Source: Streptomyces fulvoviolaceus
GTDB taxonomy: Bacteria; Actinomycetota; Actinomycetes; Streptomycetales; Streptomycetaceae
Reading direction: 5' to 3'
DNA length: 64,000 nucleotides
Assembly (NCBI RefSeq): GCF_000718165.1
Contig: NZ_JOEY01000014.1
Location: 62,001-126,000, forward strand
Position numbers and translations under genes: made by a program. The notes beneath the pieces were generated by a model that made no database searches, was not told the origin of the DNA, and saw nothing but the letters and a program-made list of their open reading frames with translations. Positions 34,109 through 43,770 of this stretch are shown here, piece after piece. Every line of letters begins with the position of its first letter. Position 1 is the stretch's first letter.

Positions 34109-34957
34109 TCAGAACAGCACACTCATGAAGGCGCCGACCTCCTGGAAGCCCACTCGCCTGTACGTCCTTCTCGCCGGGGTGTTGAAGTCGTTCACGTAGA
34201 GGCTCACGACCGGGGCCACGTCCGCCAGGGCGTAGCGCAGGACCGCTGCCATGCCGGGGGCCGCCAAGCCCCTCCCCCGGTACTCCGGGGCCACCCACAC
34301 GCCCTGGATCTGGCAGGCCCGGTCGGTCGCGGCGCCGATCTCGGCCTTGAAGGCGACCTTGCCCTGGTCGTCGAGGCGGGCGAAGGAGCGGCCGGAGCCG
34401 ACGAGTTCGGCGACGCGGGCCTGGTAGAGGAGGCCGCCGTCGCCGGCCAGCGGGGAGACACCCACCTCCTCGGTGAACATCGCCACGCAGGCCGGCATGA
34501 TCGATTCCATCTCGTCCTTGCGGATGCGGCGGACGTACGGATCGGCGGCGATGTCGGTGGGCATGCGGTCGGTGACCATGAGGGGCTGGCGGGAGCGGAC
34601 CTCGCGGGCCGGACCCCAGCTGGGTTCCAGCAACTGCCAGAGCAGGGAGGTGGGTTCGGCGGGGCCGACGATGGAGGAGCAGCGGCGGCCGGCCCTGCGC
34701 GCCCGGTCGGCGAAGGCGCGGACGGCTCGCGGGGTGGCGCAGATCGGGACCAGGTTGGCACCGGCGTAGCAGAGGGACGTCAGCATGCCGCCCTCGTACC
34801 AGCCCCACATCTCGCCGCCCAGCCGCCACGGGTCGAGACCGGCGACCTGCACCCGTGACGTCACGAAGGCGTTGGCGACCGGCTCGCGGTCGAGAACGGC
34901 GAGCGCGGCGTCCAGGTCGCTCGGTTCGAGGACCCGGGAGGTCGTCTGGGTCAACAC
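34109..34957 (-). CDS. GNAT-family acetyltransferase with DUF4081-type N-terminal domain
   Basis: A 282-residue protein. The N-terminal half (EPSDLDAALAVLDREPVANA) matches the DUF4081 arrangement, and the C-terminal GNAT domain has GVWVAPEYRGRGLAAPGMA (acetyl-CoA pyrophosphate loop YRGRGLA) and LYVNDFNTPARRTYRRVGF. Substrate unknown. It uses GTG at 34957, and its upstream spacer of about 1 kb is filled by repeats and a pseudogene. Members of this two-domain family lie near ispG and rseP in several actinomycetes, in my recollection. Confidence 0.85.
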   Translation of the reverse strand: MLTQTTSRVLEPSDLDAALAVLDREPVANAFVTSRVQVAGLDPWRLGGEMWGWYEGGMLTSLCYAGANLVPICATPRAVRAFADRARRAGRRCSSIVGPAEPTSLLWQLLEPSWGPAREVRSRQPLMVTDRMPTDIAADPYVRRIRKDEMESIMPACVAMFTEEVGVSPLAGDGGLLYQARVAELVGSGRSFARLDDQGKVAFKAEIGAATDRACQIQGVWVAPEYRGRGLAAPGMAAVLRYALADVAPVVSLYVNDFNTPARRTYRRVGFQEVGAFMSVLF

Positions 34958-35064
34958 GGGCGGGGCCTCACACTAAGGTCTGCTGATCTCCGCACTGTAC
35001 CTGCGGAAGCTGGGCCGTGCCGCCCCCTGTGGCACCGCTCGCTGGTCAGCGACCGTCGGCTCGG

Positions 35065-35148
35065 CGTCCCGTCCCTGGGGGCTGCCGCCCCCAGCCCCGC
35101 TTCGGCCCTGAAGGGGCCTCGTCCTCAAACGCCGGACGGGCTGAAATA
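35065..35148 (+). repeat. Intergenic repeat family B, full copy
   Basis: Same order as the copy inside the STAND gene at 16694-16777: CGTCCCTGGGGGCTGCCGCC, a hairpin GGCCCTGAAGGGGCC in the centre, and CTCAAACGCCGGACGGGCTG at the end. Confidence 0.8.
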
Positions 35149-35210
35149 CACCGGCCGGCACCTGGAGGCCAAGCCCCCACCGGGTGGGTGGGGGTTCGGG
35201 ATGGTCGCCG

Positions 35211-35241
35211 CCTCGTCCTCAAACGCCGGACAGGCTGGAAT
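35211..35241 (+). repeat. Intergenic repeat family B, partial copy
   Basis: Only the terminal block TCAAACGCCGGACAGGCTGG is present, without the hairpin centre. Confidence 0.7.
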
Positions 35242-35302
35242 TGTGCCGACCGACGCCGGGACGCAGCGCCCCAGCGGGCGGGTGGGTATCAGGGACGGCG
35301 AG

Positions 35303-35330
35303 ACTCCTCAAACGCCGGACAGGCTGGATT
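35303..35330 (+). repeat. Intergenic repeat family B, partial copy
   Basis: Repeats the terminal block TCAAACGCCGGACAGGCTGG a second time, about 88 bp after the first partial copy. Confidence 0.7.
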
Positions 35331-35429
35331 GCCGACCGACGCCGAGGAGTGCCGCGCCGGCGGGTGGGGGGCTCGGGACGGTGAGAGTCGTGTTCGAGCA
35401 GAAGGGCCGCCCCTCCCCTGACCGGTTCG

Positions 35430-35735
35430 GCTACCGGCGCTCAGCCGGTACAGCACGTTCCGGCGCAGGGGCCCCTCGGACACGCTCGGGTCGTCGAAGT
35501 CGTCGGCCGGGTTGTATGGCATGCCGAGGCGGCGCATCACGCCCTGGGGGCGGAGGTTGGCGGTGGTCGTGATCGCGAGGATCTCCGGGAGAGCGAGGTT
35601 CTCGAAACCGAAGCCAGGGCGGCGCGAGCGGCTTCCGTTGCGTGGCCGTGGCCCCAGGCCCGGCGGGCCAAGCGCTGGTGGGCCAGGCGCCGATGAGCCA
35701 GGCGCCGATGGGCCAAGCGCCGGTGGGCCTCGACA
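35430..35735 (-). pseudogene. Frameshifted C-terminal half of a GNAT acetyltransferase
   Basis: On the minus strand, one frame reads RRAWGHGHATEAARAAL, a normal GNAT acetyl-CoA segment. After a one-base slip near 35613-35615 another frame continues FGFENLALPEILAITTTANL, MRRLGMPYNPADDFDDPS and LRRNVLYRL, the usual ending of such enzymes. The N-terminal half is missing and replaced by a 15-bp repeat and family A copy 4. The gene is therefore inactive unless the frameshift is a sequencing error. Confidence 0.78.
35670..35729. repeat. 15-bp minisatellite, four units
   Basis: Units AAGCGCTGGTGGGCC, AGGCGCCGATGAGCC, AGGCGCCGATGGGCC and AAGCGCCGGTGGGCC follow head to tail. In the minus frame they give an Ala-His-Arg-Arg-Leu repeat next to the GNAT remnant. 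Confidence 0.85.
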
Positions 35736-35823
35736 CCGGTGCCGTCGCTTCCACCGCCCGCCGGCCCCAGCCGCGGTGTCGGGGCTGGGTGCCTACGAGC
35801 TCGGGGGTGTGAGGAGTTGGCGA

Positions 35824-35892
35824 CTGCGGGTTCGTCGTGGCTGGTCGCGCCCACGCGGCGGAGCCGCAAATCGACACAGCCCCGCGCCCTTT
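35824..35892 (+). repeat. Intergenic repeat family A, copy 4
   Basis: Contains TGCGGGTTCGTCGTGGCTGG and GCGGCGGAGCCGCAAATCGA with the CAGCCCCGCGCCCT end. The best match is to copies 1 and 2. Confidence 0.8.
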
Positions 35893-35963
35893 CGTGGGGC
35901 CTGCGGCCCCTTCAGGGCCGACGGGGGTCCAGGGGGCGGTGCCCCCTGGTGGGGACTAGGCCG

Positions 35964-37121
35964 TCAGCCCGCGACCGACACCGACGGCTCGCCGGAGGCG
36001 ATGCCCTCCGCCTCCATCTGCTCGGCGAGCTTCATGGCCTCCTCGATGAGGGTCTCCACGATCTTCGACTCGGGGACGGTCTTGATGACCTCGCCCTTGA
36101 CGAAGATCTGGCCCTTGCCGTTGCCGGAGGCGACGCCGAGGTCGGCCTCGCGGGCCTCGCCGGGGCCGTTCACCACGCAGCCCATGACGGCTACCCGCAG
36201 CGGGACCTCCATGCCGGTCAGGCCCGCCGTGACCTCTTCGGCCAGCTTGTAGACGTCGACCTGGGCGCGGCCGCAGGACGGGCAGGAGACGATCTCCAGG
36301 CCGCGCTGCTTGAGGTTCAGGGACTCCAGGATCTGGTTGCCGACCTTGACCTCCTCGACCGGAGGAGCGCTCAACGACACCCGGATCGTGTCGCCGATGC
36401 CCTGGGAGAGGAGCGCGCCGAAGGCCACCGCCGACTTGATCGTGCCCTGGAAGGCGGGGCCCGCCTCCGTGACGCCGAGGTGCAGCGGGTAGTCGCACTG
36501 GGCGGCGAGCTGCTTGTAGGCCTCGATCATCACGACCGGGTCGTTGTGCTTCACGGAGATCTTGATGTCCCGGAAGTCGTGCTCCTCGAAGAGGGACGCC
36601 TCCCAGAGGGCGGACTCGACGAGGGCCTCGGGGGTCGCCTTGCCGTACTTCTGCAGCAGGCGGCGGTCCAGCGAGCCCGCGTTGACGCCGATCCGGATCG
36701 GGGTGCCGTGGTCCTTGGCGGCCCGCGCGATCTCCTTGACCTTGTCGTCGAACTGCTTGATGTTGCCCGGGTTCACGCGGACCGCGGCGCAGCCGGCCTC
36801 GATGGCCGAGAAGACGTACTTGGGCTGGAAGTGGATGTCCGCGATCACCGGGAGCTGCGACTTGCGCGCGATGGTCGCGAGGGCGTCCGCGTCGTCCTGC
36901 GTGGGGCACGCCACACGCACGATCTGGCAGCCGGTGGCCGTCAGCTCGGCGATCTGCTGCAGGGTCGCGCCGATGTCGGACGTACGGGTCGTGGTCATCG
37001 ACTGCACGGACACGGGGGCGTCGCCACCGACCGCCACGGACCCGACCTGGATCTGCCGGCTCTGCCGGCGCTCGGCAACCCTGGTCGGAACGGACGGCAT
37101 GCCGAGAGAAATCGCAGTCAT
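35964..37121 (-). CDS. ispG: 4-hydroxy-3-methylbut-2-enyl diphosphate synthase (flavodoxin/ferredoxin)
   Basis: IspG carries out the sixth step of the MEP isoprenoid pathway, turning MEcPP into HMBPP with a [4Fe-4S] cluster. The 385-residue protein has a TIM-barrel start ([21 protein letters not shown]), conserved RVNPGNIK, and the cluster cysteines in SCPSCGRAQ and GCVVNGPGE. It lies near dxr and rseP in the order kept in actinobacteria, with a 169-bp spacer and terminator in between. It is transcribed separately from dxr-rseP. Its C-terminus lies next to the repeat-filled spacer. Confidence 0.97.
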   Translation of the reverse strand: MTAISLGMPSVPTRVAERRQSRQIQVGSVAVGGDAPVSVQSMTTTRTSDIGATLQQIAELTATGCQIVRVACPTQDDADALATIARKSQLPVIADIHFQPKYVFSAIEAGCAAVRVNPGNIKQFDDKVKEIARAAKDHGTPIRIGVNAGSLDRRLLQKYGKATPEALVESALWEASLFEEHDFRDIKISVKHNDPVVMIEAYKQLAAQCDYPLHLGVTEAGPAFQGTIKSAVAFGALLSQGIGDTIRVSLSAPPVEEVKVGNQILESLNLKQRGLEIVSCPSCGRAQVDVYKLAEEVTAGLTGMEVPLRVAVMGCVVNGPGEAREADLGVASGNGKGQIFVKGEVIKTVPESKIVETLIEEAMKLAEQMEAEGIASGEPSVSVAG

Positions 37122-37244
37122 CTGCTGTGCAACCCCAAGTCGTGGATCAAGGCCCAGGTCCCGTCAGCGGCGGGCTCCAGGCTTCGAGATTACGGCACGT
37201 GCGGCGGCGCGAGCACATCACGGCCGTGAACACACTCAAAGGAA

Positions 37245-37275
37245 GGCGGCCTGGAACCGAGCATTCCAGGCCGCC
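37245..37275 (-). terminator. Hairpin terminator after rseP
   Basis: Perfect 12-bp arms (37245-37256 and 37264-37275) with a 7-nt loop lie 16 bp beyond the rseP stop. It ends the dxr-rseP operon before the ispG promoter. Confidence 0.75.
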
Positions 37276-37290
37276 GCGAACGCCGTATGA

Positions 37291-38595
37291 CTAGGAGATT
37301 CTCACCGGGTTAACCACGTCGGCGATCAGGACGAGGATCGTGAAGCAGATGAAGATCCCTGCCACCACATAGGCGACCGGCATCAGCTTCGCCACGTCGA
37401 ACGGGCCCGGGTCCGGGCGCTTCAGCACCTTCGCCACGTTCCGTCGCAACGACTCCCACAGGGCACCCGCCACGTGGCCGCCGTCCAACGGCAGCAGCGG
37501 GAGCATGTTGAACAGGAACAGGGAGAGGTTGAAGCCCGCCACCAGCATCAACGCCATGGCCAGCTGTTGGGTCGGCGGGATGTCCAGGGTGAAGATCTCG
37601 CCGCCGACGCGGGCCGCGCCGACCACGCCCATCGGGGAGTCCGGCTCGCGCGGGCCGTCACCGAAGGCCGCGTCCCACAGGGCCGGGATCTTGCCGGGCA
37701 GGGCGGCGAGGGAGTCGACGGCGTCGCCGACGCGGTCGCCCATCCACACCACGGAGTCGCCGAAGTCCTGCTTGACGATGCCGGTGGCGGCGCTGAAGCC
37801 CAGGAAGCCGGCGGTGACGTACTCACCCTGGACGTACTGGCCGCTGGAGTCCTTCTTGGCGACCTGGTTGCTGGCGATCTTCGCGCTCAGGGTGACGTCC
37901 TTGCCGTCCCGCTCGACGACGATCGGCACCGTCTTGTCGGGGTTGGCGCGGATGAGGTCGGAGAGGGCGTTCCAGTCGCCGGTGCTGACGCCGTCGAAGG
38001 AGACGATCTTGTCGCCCGCCTTGAGGCCGGCGGCCGCGGCCGGGGAGGCCTTGTCACTCGCCTTGCAGTCGTCGCGGTTCTCGCTCTGGGCGATGACGCA
38101 CTTGGAGACCGAGCTGACGGTGGTGGTCTGCTGGGAGATGCCGAAGCCCATGAGGACGGTGAGGAACAGGGCGACGGCGAGGATGAGGTTCGCGAAAGGC
38201 CCCGCGAACATCACGATGACCCTCTTCCACGGCTTGCGCGTGTAGAAGAGGCGGTTCTCGTCGCCGGGCTTCAGTTCCTCGAAGGCGGCCGAGCGGGCGT
38301 CCTCGATCATGCCGCGCCAGGGCGAGGTGGAGCGGGCCTCCAGGCGGCCGTCCGGGCCGGGCGGGAACATGCCGATCATGCGGATGTAGCCGCCGAACGG
38401 GATGGCCTTGATGCCGTACTCGGTGTCGCCCTTCTTGCGCGAGAAGATCGTAGGGCCGAAGCCGACCATGTACTGCGGCACGCGGATGCCGAAGATCTTG
38501 GCGAAGGACAGGTGGCCCAGCTCGTGCCACGCGATCGACACCAGCAGGCCGACGGCGAAGAGCACTATGCCGAGGATGAACATCAGGGTCATCAT
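37291..38595 (-). CDS. rseP: Site-2 zinc metalloprotease, RseP/Rip1-like
   Basis: An intramembrane protease that cleaves membrane-bound anti-sigma factors or similar substrates. The 434-residue protein begins at ATG 38595 and shows the zinc motif HELGH (H24-E25-H28) in the first helix, one PDZ-like domain in the middle ([16 protein letters not shown]) and the second zinc motif LLPLDGGH near residues 360-370. Four membrane helices fit the family. The start overlaps the dxr stop by 4 nt (ATGA), so translation is coupled. In Streptomyces such proteases affect sigma-factor control, but the substrate is not visible here. Confidence 0.95.
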   Translation of the reverse strand: MMTLMFILGIVLFAVGLLVSIAWHELGHLSFAKIFGIRVPQYMVGFGPTIFSRKKGDTEYGIKAIPFGGYIRMIGMFPPGPDGRLEARSTSPWRGMIEDARSAAFEELKPGDENRLFYTRKPWKRVIVMFAGPFANLILAVALFLTVLMGFGISQQTTTVSSVSKCVIAQSENRDDCKASDKASPAAAAGLKAGDKIVSFDGVSTGDWNALSDLIRANPDKTVPIVVERDGKDVTLSAKIASNQVAKKDSSGQYVQGEYVTAGFLGFSAATGIVKQDFGDSVVWMGDRVGDAVDSLAALPGKIPALWDAAFGDGPREPDSPMGVVGAARVGGEIFTLDIPPTQQLAMALMLVAGFNLSLFLFNMLPLLPLDGGHVAGALWESLRRNVAKVLKRPDPGPFDVAKLMPVAYVVAGIFICFTILVLIADVVNPVRIS

Positions 38596-39848
38596 GCACG
38601 GGCCTCCGCCGTCTGTGCCGTCAGTTCCCGGGCCCGGGTCCGCGCCCAGGTCTCCGCTTCGAGGACGTCCGCGACGGTGAGTGAGGTTCCCGTGCGCGGG
38701 GTGCCGTGCTCGTCCACCACCCTGGTCACGGTCTCCATGATCCCGTTGAACGGCAGCGCGCCGGCCCGGAAGGCCTCCACGCACTCCTCGTTGGCCGCAT
38801 TGAACACTGCCGGGGCCGTGCCCGCGAGCTGTCCGACGTGCCTCGCAAGGTTGACCGAAGGGAACGCGTCATTGTCCAGCGGGAAGAACTCCCACGTCGA
38901 CGCCTCGCTCCAGTCGAAGGCGGGGGCCGCGTCGGGGACGCGTTCGGGCCAGCCCAGGCCGATGGCGATCGGCCCCCGCATGTCGGGGGGCGTCGCCTGG
39001 GCGATCGTGGATCCGTCCGTGAACTCAACCATCGAGTGGACATACGACTGCGGGTGTACGACCACCTCAATGCGGTCGAAGGGAATGTCGTAGAGGAGGT
39101 GAGCCTCGATCACCTCCAGTCCCTTGTTGACCAGGGTCGCGGAGTTGATCGTGATCACCGGGCCCATGGCCCAGGTGGGGTGCGCGAGGGCTTCCTCGAC
39201 GCTCACCTGAGCCAGGTCGGCCTTCGTACGGCCCCGGAACGGACCGCCGGAGGCGGTGACGACGAGCTTGCGTACGTCCGCCCGCGTGCCGGAGGCCAGC
39301 GCCTGGAACAGCGCCGCGTGCTCGGAGTCGACCGGAATGATCTGCCCGGGCTTGGCGAGGGACTTGACCAGCGGGCCGCCCACGATGAGCGACTCCTTGT
39401 TGGCGAGCGCGAGGGTGCGGCCCGCCTCCAGGGCGGCGAGGGTCGGGGCGAGGCCGATGGAGCCGGTGATGCCGTTGAGGACGGTGTGGCAGTCGGAGGC
39501 GGCTACCTGGGTGGCCGCGCTCGGCCCCGCGAGGATCTCGGGGAGCGGTTCGCCAGGGCCGTAGAGGCTGCTCAGCGCCTCGCGCAGGGCCGGTACCGCG
39601 TCCTCACGGGCGACCGCGACGGTCCGTGCCTTGAGCTGGTACGCCTGCTCGGCGAGGAGGGCGACCCGGCCGCCGTTGGCGGAGAGCGCGCTGACCTTGA
39701 ACCGGTCGGGGTTGCGCAGCACGAGGTCGATGGCCTGGGTGCCGATCGACCCGGTGGAGCCGAGGATCACCACGTCCTTCGGCCCGTCGCCCGCGACCGG
39801 GTCGTAGACGAGGTGCGGGTCGGCGAGAGGGGCTGGACTGTCACTCAT
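38592..39848 (-). CDS. dxr: 1-deoxy-D-xylulose-5-phosphate reductoisomerase
   Basis: Dxr makes MEP from DXP, the second step of the MEP isoprenoid pathway. The 418-residue protein shows the NADPH loop [11 protein letters not shown], the active-site region [21 protein letters not shown] with metal ligands, and the flexible-loop segment SGGPFRG. Length is about 20 residues longer than Escherichia coli Dxr, with extra N-terminal residues before the Rossmann fold. It is the first gene of the dxr-rseP pair. No other MEP gene except ispG is in the window. Confidence 0.97.
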   Translation of the reverse strand: MSDSPAPLADPHLVYDPVAGDGPKDVVILGSTGSIGTQAIDLVLRNPDRFKVSALSANGGRVALLAEQAYQLKARTVAVAREDAVPALREALSSLYGPGEPLPEILAGPSAATQVAASDCHTVLNGITGSIGLAPTLAALEAGRTLALANKESLIVGGPLVKSLAKPGQIIPVDSEHAALFQALASGTRADVRKLVVTASGGPFRGRTKADLAQVSVEEALAHPTWAMGPVITINSATLVNKGLEVIEAHLLYDIPFDRIEVVVHPQSYVHSMVEFTDGSTIAQATPPDMRGPIAIGLGWPERVPDAAPAFDWSEASTWEFFPLDNDAFPSVNLARHVGQLAGTAPAVFNAANEECVEAFRAGALPFNGIMETVTRVVDEHGTPRTGTSLTVADVLEAETWARTRARELTAQTAEARA

Positions 39849-39881
39849 CCTTCCATTGTTGCCGTAAGGACGGTGTGTGAG

Positions 39882-39926
39882 GACAGCGCGTCCCCTTCTC
39901 GGGGGTGAGGAGGGGGACGCGCTGTC
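39882..39926 (-). terminator. Hairpin terminator after the acyl-CoA dehydrogenase gene
   Basis: Arms of 14 bp (39882-39895 and 39913-39926) with a 17-nt loop lie 9 bp beyond the acyl-CoA dehydrogenase stop and 33 bp upstream of the dxr start. The dxr promoter must therefore be very close to or within it. Confidence 0.7.
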
Positions 39927-39935
39927 ATGGGCCGG

Positions 39936-41876
39936 TCAGCGGATCGGGCGGTGGACGTTCTCCCGTTCGCTCGGACCGGGGGTCGCATCCGCGATCCAGG
40001 GGCCCTCGCCCGACGGGTCGACGATGCCTTCCTCCAGCCACTCGTAGGTGCCGGACAGGACTCCCTTGACGACCTTGCGGTCGAGGTCGTCGGTGTTGGT
40101 CCACAGGCGGCCGAAGAGTTCCTCGACGCGGATGCGGGACTGGCGGCAGAAGACGTCGGCGAGCTGGTAGGCCTCGCGGCCGTGGTCCTCGGTGGTGCGC
40201 AGGAGTTCGGCGCGTACGCAGACCGCACTCATCGCGAACAGTTCCGCGCCGATGTCGACGATCCGGCCGAGGAAGCCCTGCTTGGTCTCCATCCGGCCCT
40301 GCCAGCGGGACATGGCGTAGAAGGTGGAGCGGGCGAGCTTGCGGGCCGTTCGTTCGACGTAGCGGAGGTGCGCGGAGAGGTCTACCTCGCGCTTGAACTC
40401 GCCGTACGAGTACGGGAGTTGCCCCTGGCCCGCGACCAGCTTCGGCAGCCACTTGGCGTAGAAGACGCCCGCGCTCGCGCCCGCCTTCGCCTTGTCCGGC
40501 AGGGACTTCTCCGGGTCGATCAGGTCGCCCGCCACCGACAGGTGGGCGTCCACCGCCTCGCGGGCGATGAGGAGATGCATGATCTCCGTCGAGCCCTCGA
40601 AGATGCGGTTGATGCGGAGGTCCCTCAGGACCTGTTCGGCGGGGACCGCGCGTTCGCCGCGGGCCGCCAGGGACTCCGCGGTCTCGAAGCCCCGGCCGCC
40701 GCGGATCTGGACCAGTTCGTCGGCGATCAGCCAGCCCATCTCGGAGGCGAAGAGCTTGGCCAGGGCGCCCTCGATGCGGATGTCGTTGCGGTCCTCGTCG
40801 GCCATCTGGCTCGAAAGGTCCAGTACGGCCTCCAGAGCGAAGGTCGTCGCCGCGATGAAGCTGATCTTCGAACCGACCGCCTCGTGGTGGGCGATGGGCT
40901 TGCCCCACTGCTCACGGACCACCGACCACTCGCGGGCGATCTTCAGGCACCACTTTCCGGCCGCGACACAGGAGGCGGGGAGGGACAGCCGGCCGGTGTT
41001 CAGCGTGGTCAGTGCGATCTTCAGGCCCGAGCCCTCCGGGCCGATCCGGTTCGCGGCGGGGACCCGGACCTGGTGGAAGCGGGTGACGCCGTTCTCGATG
41101 CCGCGCAGGCCCATGAAGGCGTTGCGGTTCTCGACGGTGACGCCGGGCGAGTTGGTCTCCACGACGAAGGCGGTGATGCCGCCCTTGTGGCCCTCGCTCC
41201 TGGGCACCCGGGCCATCACGACGAGCAGGTCGGCGACCACGCCGTTGGTGGTCCACAGCTTGACCCCGTCGAGGACGTAGTCGTCCCCGTCGGGAACGGC
41301 ACTCGTGGCCAGGCGCGCCGGGTCGGAGCCCACGTCCGGTTCCGTCAGGAGGAAGGCGCTGATGTCGGTGCGGGCGCAGCGCGGGAGGAACGCCTCCTTC
41401 TGTTCCGCGGTGCCGAACAGCTTCAGCGGCTGCGGTACGCCGATCGACTGGTGCGCCGACAGGAGCACACCGATCGCCGGGCAGGCCGAGCCCGCGAGGG
41501 CCAGCGCCTTGTTGTAGTACACCTGGGTGAGACCGAGGCCGCCGTACTTGGTGTCGATCTTCATACCGAGGGCGCCGAGCTCCTTGAGCCCGTTGATGAC
41601 CTCGTCGGGGATCCGGGCCTCGCGCTCGATGAGCGCGCCGTCGACCTTGGTCTCGCAGAAGTCGCGGAGCTTGGCGAGGAACTCCTCGCCGCGCTGGGCG
41701 TCCTCGTCGGCGGGAAGCGGGTGGGGGTGGATGAGATCGAGGCGGAAGCGGCCGAGGAAGAGTTCCTTGGCGAAACTGGGCTTGCGCCACTCCTGTTCCC
41801 GGGCGGCCTCCGCCACCTGACGGGCCTCGCGTTCGGTGACAGTGGGTTTCGAGGGTGCTGCGGACATGAGGCTCAC
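39936..41876 (-). CDS. Very-long-chain-type acyl-CoA dehydrogenase
   Basis: A 646-residue flavoprotein that begins fatty acyl-CoA oxidation. It has the dehydrogenase core (TEPDVGSDPARL, the FAD-binding segment, and VLDGVKLWTTNG), QIRGGRGFETAESLAARG, and the catalytic Glu in RIFEGSTEIMHLL. About 200 further residues of helical C-terminal domain follow, as in human VLCAD and ACAD9-type enzymes. Membrane or electron-transfer-flavoprotein partners are not in the window. It uses ATG 41876. It is bounded by the EPS region on one side and dxr on the other. Confidence 0.93.
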   Translation of the reverse strand: MSLMSAAPSKPTVTEREARQVAEAAREQEWRKPSFAKELFLGRFRLDLIHPHPLPADEDAQRGEEFLAKLRDFCETKVDGALIEREARIPDEVINGLKELGALGMKIDTKYGGLGLTQVYYNKALALAGSACPAIGVLLSAHQSIGVPQPLKLFGTAEQKEAFLPRCARTDISAFLLTEPDVGSDPARLATSAVPDGDDYVLDGVKLWTTNGVVADLLVVMARVPRSEGHKGGITAFVVETNSPGVTVENRNAFMGLRGIENGVTRFHQVRVPAANRIGPEGSGLKIALTTLNTGRLSLPASCVAAGKWCLKIAREWSVVREQWGKPIAHHEAVGSKISFIAATTFALEAVLDLSSQMADEDRNDIRIEGALAKLFASEMGWLIADELVQIRGGRGFETAESLAARGERAVPAEQVLRDLRINRIFEGSTEIMHLLIAREAVDAHLSVAGDLIDPEKSLPDKAKAGASAGVFYAKWLPKLVAGQGQLPYSYGEFKREVDLSAHLRYVERTARKLARSTFYAMSRWQGRMETKQGFLGRIVDIGAELFAMSAVCVRAELLRTTEDHGREAYQLADVFCRQSRIRVEELFGRLWTNTDDLDRKVVKGVLSGTYEWLEEGIVDPSGEGPWIADATPGPSERENVHRPIR

Positions 41877-42208
41877 CTCGCCGCGAATCGGGATCTTGGG
41901 GCTGTTTCGTTACTGACCGGTGCTACTGGATCGTATGTACCCGATGCCGGGCGACCCCACCACCCCTCGTGCGCCGTTCGCCTGTGAGCCGCACTCGGTT
42001 TCCGTACGATTTCCTGTCACATCACGTGCCGGTGACGTGAAGGCCCTTCGGCAACATCTTCACCAGATTTCTGTGAATTCCTCGAAAACTCCAACCAACC
42101 AACACAGTTGTGTTCTAGGTTCATCGATCACTTGGGCACATCCGTTCGGTGGGGAACCGAAGGGACGGATGAGGCCTGCGGTGGCGACGTGTGGCTGGGG
42201 GGCAGCAC
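41877..42208 (+). promoter_or_regulatory. Upstream region of the exopolysaccharide starter gene
   Basis: This 332-bp spacer has no supportable gene. It holds a perfect 6+6 palindrome AACACA-GT-TGTGTT at 42101-42114 and, further down, a hairpin TTCGGT-GGGGA-ACCGAA (42145-42161) within a longer imperfect stem ATCCG/CGGAT. Either could control transcription or translation of the sugar transferase. A promoter should lie here, but no -10/-35 pair is certain. Confidence 0.5.
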
Positions 42209-43744
42209 ATGGCGGATGTCGGCGTGTCGGAATCGGCCGGGGAACCGGGGGGCCGGGCGGTCGTCGAGGAGGACGGTCCGGCCAGACCACGACCGGGGAG
42301 GCCGAGGCCGAGGGGGACGAAGAGCCGGACAGGAGACGGAAAGGCGCGCTGGTACCGACCGCTCGCGGTCGTGACCGACACCTGCGGAATCGGTTTTCCG
42401 CTGGCGGCGGCCCTGGAGGCGGAGGGGCAGGACCTGCCCGTCCTCGGCGGGCTGGTCGGCGCGGGCGTGTGGGCCGGGATCCGGGCGATACGGCGCCGGT
42501 ACGCGGCCCAGCGCATCGGCGAGTCGTGGGGCGTGCTGGCGGCCACCCGGGACTGGGTGCTGCTGGCCGGGATCCTGGCGCTGGCGCTGGTCCTGTCCGA
42601 CGTGGAGAACGGGCCCCGGCCGACGGTGGCGCTGGCCGCGTTGACACCGGGGCTGCTGTTAACGGCCGCGGTCACTCCGCTGACCCGGCTGCATCTCAAC
42701 CGGCAGCGGCGGCAGGCGCGGGCGGTGCGGCGGGCGCTGGTGGTCGGTGAGCCGACCGCCGTGGACCATGTGGTGGGGCGGCTGGCCTCCCGTACGGACC
42801 ATCCGTACGTGGTGGTGGGGGTCGTACCTGTCGGGGCCCAGGTCCTGGGGTGCGGGATGCCGGTGCTGGACCGGCTGTCGCTGCTGGCCTCGGACCCGCA
42901 CCAGGACGCCGATGTCGTCCTGCGGGCCGTGGAGGACTCGGGGGCGGACGTCACCCTGGTGGCGCCTGGGCTGCGAATGGCCGGCGAACGGCTGCGACAC
43001 GTCTCCTGGGCGCTGCACGGCGCGGGACTGCAGCTGGGCGTGGTGCCGGGCCTCACGGAGGTCGCGCAGGCGCGGGTGCGGCCCAGTTCGGCGGCCGGGC
43101 TGACGGTGCTTCAAGTGGCGCCGCCCGCCCAGGAGTTCGGGCAGCCGTGGCTGAAGTCGCTGCTCGACCGGACGGGCGCCGCGCTCGGACTCCTCGCGCT
43201 GGCACCGCTGTTCGGAGGGCTCGCGCTGGCCGTGCGCTTCTCCTCACCGGGGCCGGTCTTCCACCGGCAGACGCGCTGCGGGCGGGGCGGACGGCCGTTC
43301 ACGATGTGGAAGTTCCGCACGATGGTCGTCGACGCGGAGGCGCGCCGGGCGGAGCTCGCGCGGGCCGGGGCGAACCAGCACGACGGGCACATGTTCAAGA
43401 TGCGGCGGGATCCGCGTGTGACGCGGCTCGGGTCCGTGTTGCGTCGGCTGTCCCTGGACGAGTTGCCGCAGCTCTTCAATGTCATTCGGGGTGACATGTC
43501 CCTGATTGGTCCGCGTCCGCCGTTGCCGGACGAGGTCGCTCGGTACAGCCGTACCGAGCATCGGCGGCTTGCCGTCAAGCCGGGGATGACCGGGTTGTGG
43601 CAGGTGAGTGGGCGGTCTGATCTGTCGTGGGACGAGACGGTGGCGTTGGATCTCTGGTACGTGGACAACTGGTCGGTGTCTGCCGACATGGAGATCATGA
43701 CTCGGACGCTGCGTGCCGTCGTTGACGGGCGCGGGGCGTATTGA
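42209..43744 (+). CDS. Polyprenyl glycosylphosphotransferase, exopolysaccharide starter
   Basis: A 511-residue membrane enzyme that puts the first sugar phosphate on undecaprenyl phosphate. It has N-terminal membrane segments, a Rossmann-like central part, a further helix (about 325-345) and the bacterial sugar transferase domain: MWKFRTMVVDAE, KMRRDPRVTRLGSVLRRLS, LDELPQLFNVIRGDMSLIG, RPPLP and PGMTGLWQVSGRS. Start ATG 42209 is behind TGGGGGG; GTG 42191 is an alternative. One codon, 42659-42661 (codon 151), is TTA, which in Streptomyces needs the developmental bldA tRNA. It is the leading gene of the exopolysaccharide region. Confidence 0.93.
   Translation: MADVGVSESAGEPGGRAVVEEDGPARPRPGRPRPRGTKSRTGDGKARWYRPLAVVTDTCGIGFPLAAALEAEGQDLPVLGGLVGAGVWAGIRAIRRRYAAQRIGESWGVLAATRDWVLLAGILALALVLSDVENGPRPTVALAALTPGLLLTAAVTPLTRLHLNRQRRQARAVRRALVVGEPTAVDHVVGRLASRTDHPYVVVGVVPVGAQVLGCGMPVLDRLSLLASDPHQDADVVLRAVEDSGADVTLVAPGLRMAGERLRHVSWALHGAGLQLGVVPGLTEVAQARVRPSSAAGLTVLQVAPPAQEFGQPWLKSLLDRTGAALGLLALAPLFGGLALAVRFSSPGPVFHRQTRCGRGGRPFTMWKFRTMVVDAEARRAELARAGANQHDGHMFKMRRDPRVTRLGSVLRRLSLDELPQLFNVIRGDMSLIGPRPPLPDEVARYSRTEHRRLAVKPGMTGLWQVSGRSDLSWDETVALDLWYVDNWSVSADMEIMTRTLRAVVDGRGAY
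42659..42661 (+). promoter_or_regulatory. TTA codon in the sugar transferase gene (bldA control point)
   Basis: The leucine codon within GLLLTAA is TTA, in frame with the ATG at 42209. TTA is very rare in Streptomyces and read only by the bldA leucyl-tRNA. Confidence 0.85.
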
Positions 43745-43770
43745 GGGCCCGCGGATGAGGTCGTGTTTTG

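Larger units (their letters stand above)
34958..35963. other. 1-kb spacer of repeats and gene remnant
   Basis: No intact gene is supported here. It contains one full copy of repeat family B (35065-35148), two partial copies (35211-35241 and 35303-35330), copy 4 of family A (35824-35892), a palindromic GC-rich block (35896-35950), a frameshifted GNAT remnant and a 15-bp minisatellite. The dense repeats suggest a region under little selection. Confidence 0.75.

Noticed and set aside
42101..42171. Known riboswitch class upstream of the sugar transferase
   Set aside because: Only short stems are present and no conserved riboswitch core could be recognised.
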